Of a stretch of DNA of 64,000 nucleotides, positions 9,305 to 16,322 are shown in pieces. The notes beneath the pieces are model-generated. The model made no database searches. It was not told the origin of the DNA and worked only from the letters and a program-made list of their open reading frames with translations. A program made the position numbers and the translations under genes. Within the stretch, counting starts at the first letter, position 1. Every line of letters starts with the position of its first letter. Source of the DNA: an uncultured Clostridium sp. (GTDB lineage Bacteria > Bacillota > Clostridia > Clostridiales > Clostridiaceae); the NCBI GenBank assembly GCA_900548455.1, contig URKQ01000006.1:104919-168918 (forward strand). Direction: 5' to 3'.

Positions 9305-9525
9305 ATTAATCCCCCCATTTAATTCAATATTTTATATCTATATAATACCATATCATTCCTTTTATTACCAACAAATTTCGAATATCGAAATATATTATGG
9401 ATATATAATATATACAACGTATGAATATACTAATCTTGAAGTTATAATATAAATTGGATAATATATTTAATTTTAAAAACAAATAACCTTTATTCCAAAT
9501 TTGAATTTTATGGAGGTGAATAAAA

Positions 9526-10869
9526 TTGCTTAATTATGAAATAAATGAACTAGAATCTCTAATCCAGCATAATGATGTTGATTCCTTATATAATATCGTT
9601 GATACTTATCATCCTATTGATATAGCAATTTACATAGAAAACTTGCCAGATGAAAGTTTAATCCGATTATTTAACTTGCTTAATCATCAACAGGCAGCAG
9701 AAATATTTGAAGAGTCAACAGAAGAATTACAAATAAAATTAATGAGTCTCTTAGATTATACCTCTATTATTAATATTTTTAGTTTTATGTCTAACGATGA
9801 TATTGCCGATATTTTAGGTGAACTACCTATTCATATGGGAAAAACACTTCTTAAAATGATGAAATCTGGAGATAGTACCACTCTACAACAATTATTAGGA
9901 TATAAAAAAGATAGTGCTGGTGGTATCATGACCACTGAATATATAGCATTAAACGGAGAACTAACAATCTCTTCAACACTAAAAAAAATTAAAGAAATAG
10001 GACCAAAAACTGAGATTATAGAAACAATTTTTGTATTAAACAATAAAAGAGAATTAATAGGAACTGCTGACCTAAGAGATATTTTAAATTCACCCGATGA
10101 TGAATTACTAATGCACATTACAGATGATAACATTATATCGGTTCACCCAGATATGGACCAAGAAGAGGTTTCATTATTAGTTTCAAAATATAATCTTCAA
10201 GTTATACCAGTAGTAAATCGAAGAAATTCACTTCTTGGTATCATTACCGTAGATGATATAATCGATGTAATAGTTGAGGAACAAACTGAAGATATTCTTC
10301 ACCTTGGAGGTGTAAGTAAGGAAGAAAAGGTGGATAGTTCTTTATCTTCTTCAATAAAAAAGAGATTACCTTGGCTTTTCGTTAACTTATTTACAGCTTT
10401 CTTAGCTGCATTTACTGTAGGTCTATTTGAAGATGTAATAGAACAAGTTGTTGCTTTAGCTGCAGCTATGCCCATTGTCGCTGGTATGGGTGGCAATTCA
10501 GGTACACAAACCCTTTCTGTCGTTATTAGAAGTATTTCTTTAGGTGAAATAAATCTAAAAGATAATTGGAAATTTGTATTTAAAGAAATATTGCTTGGAG
10601 TAATTAATGGTGCAGCTATAGGATTAATTACTGGTATTATATTATATTTAAAATATCAAAACCCTTATCTAGGAATAATAATTTTTATAGCAATGATATG
10701 TAACCTTGTTATTGCAGGTTTTTTTGGGTTTTTGATTCCTCTTTTTCTAAAAGTTATTGGGATAGATCCTGCTTTAGCTTCTGCAATCTTCTTAACTACA
10801 GCAACTGATGTATTTGGGTTCTTTATATTCTTAGGATTAGCTAAATTATTCTTGCCACTATTGCTATAG
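9526..10869 (+). CDS. mgtE: MgtE magnesium transporter (first copy)
   Basis: A 447-residue MgtE-type Mg2+ channel. The N-terminal superhelical domain spans about 1-125, two CBS domains follow (about 130-255), and the five-helix pore domain takes 280-447 with the signature G-G-N-S-G-T-Q-T. The start is TTG at 9526, six bases after TGGAGGTGA. No M-box is visible in the 220 bases upstream. Only 35 bases after its stop a fluoride riboswitch begins, and no separate terminator intervenes, so the riboswitch hairpin is also the first terminator met by this transcript. A second, divergent MgtE copy lies 1.8 kb downstream. Confidence 0.95.
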   Translation: MLNYEINELESLIQHNDVDSLYNIVDTYHPIDIAIYIENLPDESLIRLFNLLNHQQAAEIFEESTEELQIKLMSLLDYTSIINIFSFMSNDDIADILGELPIHMGKTLLKMMKSGDSTTLQQLLGYKKDSAGGIMTTEYIALNGELTISSTLKKIKEIGPKTEIIETIFVLNNKRELIGTADLRDILNSPDDELLMHITDDNIISVHPDMDQEEVSLLVSKYNLQVIPVVNRRNSLLGIITVDDIIDVIVEEQTEDILHLGGVSKEEKVDSSLSSSIKKRLPWLFVNLFTAFLAAFTVGLFEDVIEQVVALAAAMPIVAGMGGNSGTQTLSVVIRSISLGEINLKDNWKFVFKEILLGVINGAAIGLITGIILYLKYQNPYLGIIIFIAMICNLVIAGFFGFLIPLFLKVIGIDPALASAIFLTTATDVFGFFIFLGLAKLFLPLLL

Positions 10870-10889
10870 CAGATTTACTTTGTTATACT
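10861..10889 (+). promoter_or_regulatory. Predicted sigma-A promoter of the fluoride-riboswitch unit
   Basis: TTGCTA (10861-10866) and TATACT (10884-10889) are 17 bases apart and overlap the end of the mgtE gene. Transcription would begin shortly before the riboswitch. Motif evidence only. Confidence 0.5.
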
Positions 10890-10904
10890 ATAATTAACTT
10901 AATT

Positions 10905-10984
10905 GGTGATGGAGTTCACCATAATCGCTGAATGCTAATGACTCCTACAGACTACACTATAAGTGTATCTGTAGGAGTCTTTTT
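10905..10984 (+). promoter_or_regulatory. Fluoride (crcB) riboswitch with overlapping terminator
   Basis: The sequence fits the crcB-motif aptamer that binds fluoride with Mg2+. P1 is GGTGA/TCACC (10905-10909 with 10916-10920). The loop GGAGT (10911-10915) can form the pseudoknot with ACTCC (10941-10945). The conserved stretches CACCATAA, then CGCT, then GCTAATGA and CCTAC lie between and after. The 3' part of the pseudoknot is also the left arm of a strong terminator (about 10940-10956 with 10963-10979, then five T). Fluoride binding should therefore block the terminator and switch on the downstream antiporter gene. Confidence 0.88.
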
Positions 10985-11028
10985 GTTTATAATTCAGCTA
11001 AGAATTGTCTTTGAAAAGGAGTGATTAA

Positions 11029-12249
11029 ATGGCTATTTCATTAGCAATTATTATCCTATTAGGGATAATATCCAATTACATTTTTGAAAAATTAAAATTA
11101 CCAGGTCTTTTAGGTATGTTAATAACTGGTATTATCATCGGGCCTTATACACTTAATTTAATTGATCCAAGCTTACTAAATATATCTGGAGATTTACGTA
11201 AAATTGCACTAATTGTAATTTTACTTAGAGCCGGCCTTGGTATAAACCGCTCTGAATTAAAAGCTATTGGAAAACCAGCATTAAAAATGAGTTGTATACC
11301 TGGAATACTTGAAGGACTTTCTATAGCCTTCGCAGCAAAATACATTCTTGGTTTTTCATTTGTACAAGGTGGTATTCTTGGATTTATTATAGCTGCTGTA
11401 TCCCCAGCTGTAGTTGTTCCTCAAATGCTTGAATTAATGGATAAAAAAATAGGAACCAACAAAAACATACCAACCCTTATACTTGCTTCCGCATCAATTG
11501 ATGATGTATTTGCAATTACTATAATGACAACTTTCATGGGGTTATACGGAGGAAATAATATAAACATTGCAGGAAAAATTATAGGCATTCCAATATCAAT
11601 TCTATTAGGTATTTTACTTGGATTTTTAATTGGACTATTACTTACAGTATTATTTAAACATATAAATTTAAATAATGGTAAAAAGGTACTAATTGTATTG
11701 GCTTCATCTATTATTTTAAATTATCTAGAAGTAACTTTAGAAAATGTAGTTTCAATAGCAAGTTTATTAGGCGTAATGACTATAGGCTTTATATTAATGG
11801 ATAAATCTCCAAAAGTATCTAAAGAAATTTCTAAAGGCTTTAACAAAATATGGATTTTCGCTGAAATCTTACTCTTTGTATTAGTGGGTGCCCAGGTTAA
11901 TATAGCTGTAGCTATAAAAGCAGGCCTTTCTGGGATTGTTGTTATTTTAATTGGCCTAATATTTAGAAGTATCGGTGTTGTCATTTCATTAATCAATACT
12001 AACTTATCCTTAAAAGAAAAATTGTTTTGTGTTATATCATACATTCCAAAGGCTACAGTGCAAGCAGCAATGGGAGGATTACCTTTAGCAATGGGCGTTG
12101 CTTCCGGGGATATAATATTAGCTATAGCTGTATTATCTATAATAATTACAGCTCCACTTGGAGCACTGGGTATAAAATTATCTAGTAATATCTTACTTAG
12201 TAAATCTAATGATGATGAAAATTATTATTCAAAAGAAAAAATCAGTTGA
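11029..12249 (+). CDS. CPA-family cation:proton antiporter under fluoride control
   Basis: The 406-residue protein has about twelve hydrophobic segments and the Na+/H+ exchanger fold. R-A-G-L-G-I (67-72) corresponds to the conserved region of helix 3, A-A-V-S-P-A-V-V-V-P (122-131) to the discontinuous helix, and S-I-D-D-V-F (156-161) provides the paired Asp residues of the ion site. There are no TrkA-N domains. AAAGGAG precedes the ATG. It is preceded by a fluoride riboswitch; Na+/H+ antiporters are one of the known fluoride-riboswitch gene classes. It may expel fluoride, or repair pH and ion balance after HF entry. A terminator follows. Confidence 0.85.
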   Translation: MAISLAIIILLGIISNYIFEKLKLPGLLGMLITGIIIGPYTLNLIDPSLLNISGDLRKIALIVILLRAGLGINRSELKAIGKPALKMSCIPGILEGLSIAFAAKYILGFSFVQGGILGFIIAAVSPAVVVPQMLELMDKKIGTNKNIPTLILASASIDDVFAITIMTTFMGLYGGNNINIAGKIIGIPISILLGILLGFLIGLLLTVLFKHINLNNGKKVLIVLASSIILNYLEVTLENVVSIASLLGVMTIGFILMDKSPKVSKEISKGFNKIWIFAEILLFVLVGAQVNIAVAIKAGLSGIVVILIGLIFRSIGVVISLINTNLSLKEKLFCVISYIPKATVQAAMGGLPLAMGVASGDIILAIAVLSIIITAPLGALGIKLSSNILLSKSNDDENYYSKEKIS

Positions 12250-12298
12250 CTTTTATACAATATAGGTCTAGTATAGTGGATGAAGAAAATTTTGCATT

Positions 12299-12329
12299 CC
12301 TACGTTCTTGTAACGTAGGTTTTTATTTT
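12299..12329 (+). terminator. Terminator after antiporter gene
   Basis: An 8-bp stem (12299-12306 with 12312-12319) is followed by a T-rich tail on the plus strand. Confidence 0.75.
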
Positions 12330-12378
12330 CACTAAGAAAATTTATAACGTAGATTAAAATTTTAGGAGGTGTAAACAC

Positions 12379-12492
12379 ATGGACGATGGTAGTAGTATTA
12401 TTAACAATGGAGACCCACTGCCCAATTTAATATTTTGCTATGAATCTAACATCTATGTGATTCTTTGCACTTCTAATTATAGAAATAGCTAG
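12379..12492 (+). CDS. 37-residue small ORF, possible leader peptide of mgtE copy 2
   Basis: ATG at 12379 lies seven bases after a near-perfect TAGGAGGTG site. The peptide begins MDDGSSIINNGDPLPN, continues with a hydrophobic Cys-containing stretch (NLIFC, then IYVILC) and ends SNYRNS before TAG at 12490. It is followed by its own terminator at 12532-12548, about 170 bases before the second mgtE. The arrangement resembles a regulatory leader ORF plus attenuator, but the peptide could equally be a free small protein. No family is recognised. Confidence 0.55.
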   Translation: MDDGSSIINNGDPLPNLIFCYESNIYVILCTSNYRNS

Positions 12493-12531
12493 ACTATTTT
12501 AAATGCAAATTATTACATAGTTATTTTCGTG

Positions 12532-12554
12532 GCGCTTTTAAAAGGCGCTTTTTT
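12532..12554 (+). terminator. Terminator/attenuator upstream of mgtE copy 2
   Basis: The stem 12532-12538 with 12542-12548 (GCGC core plus U-G and U-A pairs) is followed by six T. It lies between the 37-residue ORF and the mgtE gene, so it either ends the small transcript or attenuates mgtE. Confidence 0.7.
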
Positions 12555-12563
12555 ATTTTTAAA

Positions 12564-12612
12564 GACTCTGTAGTAAAATACAGCCATAGGATATGTAAAT
12601 CCATACAGAGCC
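12564..12612. repeat. 49-bp miniature repeat with GGCTCTGTA-like ends
   Basis: The element begins GACTCTGTA and ends TACAGAGCC, giving inverted ends of nine bases with one mismatch. The first 22 bases closely resemble the sequence at 26412-26432 (read in reverse) and 21965 onwards. It belongs to the dispersed repeat family of this window and lies in the mgtE leader. Confidence 0.6.
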
Positions 12613-12719
12613 TTTTAAAAAGTCTTCATTGTTATCAAAGCTACCCATTAATAAAGCATACCGATTTTTATGCTTTAAGACTCAATGCTTTTGCTATTAA
12701 AGAAATGGGAGGTACAACA

Positions 12720-14057
12720 ATGGAAAACACATTGAAATTAATTAATGAAAGAAAATTTGGAGATGCTAGAAAAGCTCTTGAAAAGAAAAATGTAGTTGAT
12801 ATCGCTACTCTTTTAGAGGAAGTTGACAAGGAATCTGTAGTAAAAATCTTTAGGGTTCTACCCAAAGATATTGCAGCTGATTTATTTTCATATCTTGACT
12901 CAGATCAAAGACTTTTTATAATAAAGTCAATAACAGATAAAGAAATTTCAAGTATTATTGATGAACTCTTCATGGATGATGCTATCGACTTTTTGGAGGA
13001 ATTGCCAGCTAACGTGGTAAAAAAAGTATTAAGAAATACTGATGAAGATACCCGTAAATTAATCAATCAATTTTTAAATTATCCAGAAGACTGTGCTGGA
13101 AGTATTATGACTATAGAATATGCAGATTTAAAAAAACATATGACTGTATCAGAAGCTATTGATCACATTAAAAAAACTGGGATTGACAAAGAAACTATTA
13201 ATACTTGTTACGTGTTAGGTGACAATAGAGAATTACTAGGAATAGTATCCCTTAGGAAATTAATTTTAAGCAATCCTGAAGTAATTATAGAAAACCTCAT
13301 GAAAACTGATTTTATATATGTCAACACTTTAGATGATCAAGAAAATGTAGCTAATACATTTAAGAAATATGATTTAATTACTATCCCTGTAACTGACAAC
13401 GAAAAAAAATTAGTTGGAATTATTACTATCGACGACATAGTAGATATTATAGATCAAGAAAATACTGAAGACTTTCAAAAAATGGCCGCTATGGAGCCAA
13501 ATGAAGAGCCTTATCTAAAAACCGGTGTCTGGACATTGGCAAAGCATAGAATCTTATGGCTTCTAGTACTAATGATTTCTGCAACATTTACTGGTAATAT
13601 CATAAAAAAATTTGAAGATGCCTTATCTTCAGTTGTTATTTTAGCAGCATTTATTCCTATGCTTATGGATACTGGCGGTAATGCGGGTTCTCAATCTTCA
13701 ACCCTTATTATAAGAGGGCTGGCTCTTGGAGATATAAAATTATCTGATTGGCTTAAAGTAATGTTTAAAGAATTGAGGGTAAGTTTTATTACAGGGGGAG
13801 TTCTTGCAATAGTTAACTTTTTAAGAATTTATTTCTTAGAAAAAACAAATCTTATGATTTCTTTAACCGTATGTATAAGCTTATTCTGTACAGTGGTTTT
13901 AGCTAAGGTTATCGGTGGACTTTTACCTATTATAGCTAAAAGATTTAAATTAGATCCAGCAATAATGGCTAGTCCTTTAATTACTACTATTGTTGACGCA
14001 GTTGCTTTAACACTGTATTTCTCTCTTTCAGTTAGACTATTAAATATACCAATTTAA
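12720..14057 (+). CDS. mgtE: MgtE magnesium transporter (second copy)
   Basis: A 445-residue Mg2+ transporter with N-terminal superhelical domain (about 1-120), two CBS domains (about 125-250) and a five-helix C-terminal pore region carrying D-T-G-G-N-A-G-S-Q-S. The start is the ATG at 12720, with GGGAGG at 12707-12712; the in-frame ATG at 12705 overlaps that site. It differs widely from the first MgtE, so this is an old paralogy rather than a recent tandem copy. The leader holds a small ORF, a terminator, a miniature repeat and a hairpin at 12653-12676. No M-box was found. Confidence 0.95.
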   Translation: MENTLKLINERKFGDARKALEKKNVVDIATLLEEVDKESVVKIFRVLPKDIAADLFSYLDSDQRLFIIKSITDKEISSIIDELFMDDAIDFLEELPANVVKKVLRNTDEDTRKLINQFLNYPEDCAGSIMTIEYADLKKHMTVSEAIDHIKKTGIDKETINTCYVLGDNRELLGIVSLRKLILSNPEVIIENLMKTDFIYVNTLDDQENVANTFKKYDLITIPVTDNEKKLVGIITIDDIVDIIDQENTEDFQKMAAMEPNEEPYLKTGVWTLAKHRILWLLVLMISATFTGNIIKKFEDALSSVVILAAFIPMLMDTGGNAGSQSSTLIIRGLALGDIKLSDWLKVMFKELRVSFITGGVLAIVNFLRIYFLEKTNLMISLTVCISLFCTVVLAKVIGGLLPIIAKRFKLDPAIMASPLITTIVDAVALTLYFSLSVRLLNIPI

Positions 14058-14091
14058 TAAACAGAACCTTTAATAAACGAATCCATTTAAT

Positions 14092-14118
14092 AAAGCTGTG
14101 AGCTTCGCTCACAGCTTT
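14092..14118. terminator. Bidirectional terminator
   Basis: A perfect 12-bp stem (14092-14103 and 14107-14118) with a 3-base loop lies between mgtE copy 2 and the convergent zinc-ribbon gene. Confidence 0.8.
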
Positions 14119-14135
14119 TAATATGCGTATTAATT

Positions 14136-14288
14136 TTAAGCATTCCTTGAGTTTTTTCTAGCTTTTCTGCAGTTAGCACATCTTTTCGGTTCATTTTCAA
14201 AACCTTTCTCAGCATAAAAAGCTTGCTCTCCTTCAGTAAATATAAACTCTGCTCCACAATCTTTGCACACTAATGTCTTATCTGCCAT
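14136..14288 (-). CDS. Zinc-ribbon microprotein (zf-trcl type), copy 1
   Basis: A 50-residue protein starting MADKTLVCKDC, with Cys8-x2-Cys11 and Cys37-x2-Cys40, a single zinc ribbon of the probable zf-trcl family. The middle carries FTEGEQAFYAEKGF, the most conserved part of the family, and the tail is strongly basic (RKARKNSRNA), which suggests nucleic-acid or ribosome contact. GGAGGG precedes the ATG. A paralogue lies at 15984-16139, 39 of the first 50 residues being identical by my count, and the two flank the dbpA helicase on the same strand. Their leaders are also similar. Function is unknown. Confidence 0.85.
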   Translation of the reverse strand: MADKTLVCKDCGAEFIFTEGEQAFYAEKGFENEPKRCANCRKARKNSRNA

Positions 14289-14439
14289 TTAAATTCCCTC
14301 CATTTTTAAAGATTTAGATACCTAACTGATTCTCTAAAAACGGAGAAAGTTATGATGAACTAAAATCTTTATTAATATTTATTAATATAGATTATAGCAT
14401 CGCATGTAATATTTTTCAAGTTTAATTTTCAGTATATTT

Positions 14440-15873
14440 TTACTTTTTGGCTACTTCAATCTTAACCTTTTTCCCTTTAATAATTAGTTGGGGATATTTT
14501 TTAAGTAAATTTTTTCCCTTATTATTTAAAATATCAACATAGGAAACAGCGTCTTGAACATCTATTATTCCAATATCATCACCATTTAATTCTGGTAAAT
14601 TACTCAAAGCCCCTAAAATATCTATATTCCTAATCTTCTTTTTCTTTCCAGCTCCAAGATAAATTTTGGTAACTTCTTTTTGTAATAATTCTTTTTTAAC
14701 TGTTCTTCTCTTACAATTTTTTTGTTTTTCTTTAAATTTTTCTTCTCCCAACTTTATTGCTTCATCTGTAGGATAAGCTCCTAGTGGTATTTTATAGTCA
14801 ATGAATTCCTCAATACCCCTTATAAATTTTTCTTCATACTTACTAGATAAGGTAATTGCAGTTCCTTCTCTTCCAGCTCTTCCTGTCCTACCAATTCTAT
14901 GAACATAACTTTCTCTTTCCATTGGAACTTCATAATTAAAAACATGGGTTATCTGATCTACATCAATTCCTCTAGCTGCTATATCTGTTGCTACTAAAAT
15001 TCTAAATTCTCCAGCCTTAAATCTTTCCATAGTGTTAATTCTAACTTTCTGCTCCATGTCTCCATGTAGTTGCTCTACAGAGATCCCCTTACTTTTTAAA
15101 GCTTCATATACTTCTTTAACTTTCCCTCTAGTATTACAAAATACCATTGCTGCTTCTGGTGTTAATGCATAAAAGTGTTTTATTAAAGCCTTCAATTTAT
15201 CCTTATCTTCAACTATTAAATAGCTTTCCTCTATTTTGGGCTTATTTATTACTTCAGCATTTACTTCAAGATTTATTGGATTTGTCATATATTTTTCACA
15301 TATACCTTTAATCTCTTCAGGCAAAGTTGCAGAAAACAAAGCCATAACTTTTTTCTGTGGAAGTCTTTTTAAGACCTCTTCTATTTGATCAATAAATCCC
15401 ATATTCATCATTTTATCAGCCTCATCAACTATAACATAAGAAAGGCTTTTAAAATTTAAATTTCCTCTTTTCATATGATCAATAACTCTTCCTGGAGTAC
15501 CTACCACAACATGGATTCTTTGTTTTAATTCTCTTTCTTGTTCTTTGAAAGGTTGCTTTCCAAAAATAGCTGCACATCTTATTTTTTTTAATCTTCCTAT
15601 ACTTGATAATTCTTCTTTTACTTGAATAGCCAATTCTCTAGTAGGAACTAATACCAACGCTCCGATATTCGTGTCTTCTGAATTTATATTATTACATATA
15701 GGAATTCCGAAGGAAGCTGTTTTTCCACTTCCAGTTTGAGACTTAACAATTAAGTCCTTTTTATCTAATAATAATGGTATTGCTTTTTCTTGAACCTTTG
15801 ATGGATTTTTATATTGTAAATAGGACAGCGCCTTTAAAATATCTTTATCTAATTTGTATTTTTCAAACTCCAT
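14440..15873 (-). CDS. dbpA: DEAD-box RNA helicase DbpA
   Basis: The 477-residue ATP-dependent RNA helicase has all core motifs: S-Q-T-G-S-G-K-T (motif I, 45-52), P-T-R-E-L-A (Ia), V-D-E-A-D-K (II), S-A-T (III), and H-R-I-G-R-T-G-R-A-G-R (VI). Residues about 400-477 match the DbpA RNA-binding domain, which in relatives recognises hairpin 92 of 23S rRNA, so a role in large-subunit assembly is likely. The gene sits between two zinc-ribbon microprotein genes on the same strand, with about 110-150 bases on either side. AAAGGAGAA precedes the ATG. Confidence 0.93.
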   Translation of the reverse strand: MEFEKYKLDKDILKALSYLQYKNPSKVQEKAIPLLLDKKDLIVKSQTGSGKTASFGIPICNNINSEDTNIGALVLVPTRELAIQVKEELSSIGRLKKIRCAAIFGKQPFKEQERELKQRIHVVVGTPGRVIDHMKRGNLNFKSLSYVIVDEADKMMNMGFIDQIEEVLKRLPQKKVMALFSATLPEEIKGICEKYMTNPINLEVNAEVINKPKIEESYLIVEDKDKLKALIKHFYALTPEAAMVFCNTRGKVKEVYEALKSKGISVEQLHGDMEQKVRINTMERFKAGEFRILVATDIAARGIDVDQITHVFNYEVPMERESYVHRIGRTGRAGREGTAITLSSKYEEKFIRGIEEFIDYKIPLGAYPTDEAIKLGEEKFKEKQKNCKRRTVKKELLQKEVTKIYLGAGKKKKIRNIDILGALSNLPELNGDDIGIIDVQDAVSYVDILNNKGKNLLKKYPQLIIKGKKVKIEVAKK

Positions 15874-15933
15874 AATAATTCTCCTTTAGTATAGTATTAT
15901 CAAATAATATCACATATATTTCACAAAAAAAGA

Positions 15934-15962
15934 AAAGCTATAAGATTAAATCTTATAGCTTT
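15934..15962 (-). terminator. Terminator after zinc-ribbon copy 2
   Basis: A 12-bp stem (15934-15945 and 15951-15962) is followed on the minus strand by a T-rich run. It separates zinc-ribbon copy 2 from dbpA, so the two are probably separate transcripts. Confidence 0.75.
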
Positions 15963-15983
15963 AAATGCATCAATTAAATAATA

Positions 15984-16139
15984 CTATCTGCTGTTTCTAG
16001 CGTTTTTTCTTGCTCTTCTGCAATCAGCACATCTAACTGGATCGTTATCGAATCCTTTTTCAGCGTAGAAAGCTTGCTCTCCCTCTGTGAATATGAACTC
16101 GTTTCCGCAATCTTTGCAAATTATTTTCTTATCTGCCAT
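15984..16139 (-). CDS. Zinc-ribbon microprotein (zf-trcl type), copy 2
   Basis: A 51-residue paralogue of the protein at 14136-14288. It begins MADKKIICKDCGNEF and keeps both Cys pairs, the FTEGEQAFYAEKGF core and a basic tail (RRARKNARNSR). GGAGGAA precedes the ATG. The about 75 bases before the start resemble those of copy 1, including a small hairpin of the form CTCT-A/C-rich-GGAG and the stretch ATTTTTAAAGATTTA (plus strand), pointing to shared post-transcriptional control. It lies upstream of dbpA. Cold- or ribosome-stress association is only a guess from context. Confidence 0.85.
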   Translation of the reverse strand: MADKKIICKDCGNEFIFTEGEQAFYAEKGFDNDPVRCADCRRARKNARNSR

Positions 16140-16322
16140 TTTAAATTCCTCCATTTTTAAAGATTTATATACAATTAACTAATCTCTAAAAAAGGAGAAA
16201 GTCATTTACTATATTAAATCTTTTATATTATTTGTATTCCTACAACATTAGTATACCATGGTCAAAACAATAAAACAACTATTTTTTTAATATTTTAGTA
16301 CACCTAAATTGGCGCTACACCT

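Noticed and set aside
9305..9525. Possible M-box riboswitch ahead of the first mgtE
   Set aside because: None of the conserved M-box blocks is present in this AT-rich leader.
12362..12704. Possible M-box or yybP-ykoY riboswitch ahead of the second mgtE
   Set aside because: An ACTGCCC stretch resembles part of the M-box, but the remaining conserved blocks are missing and the stretch lies inside the small ORF.
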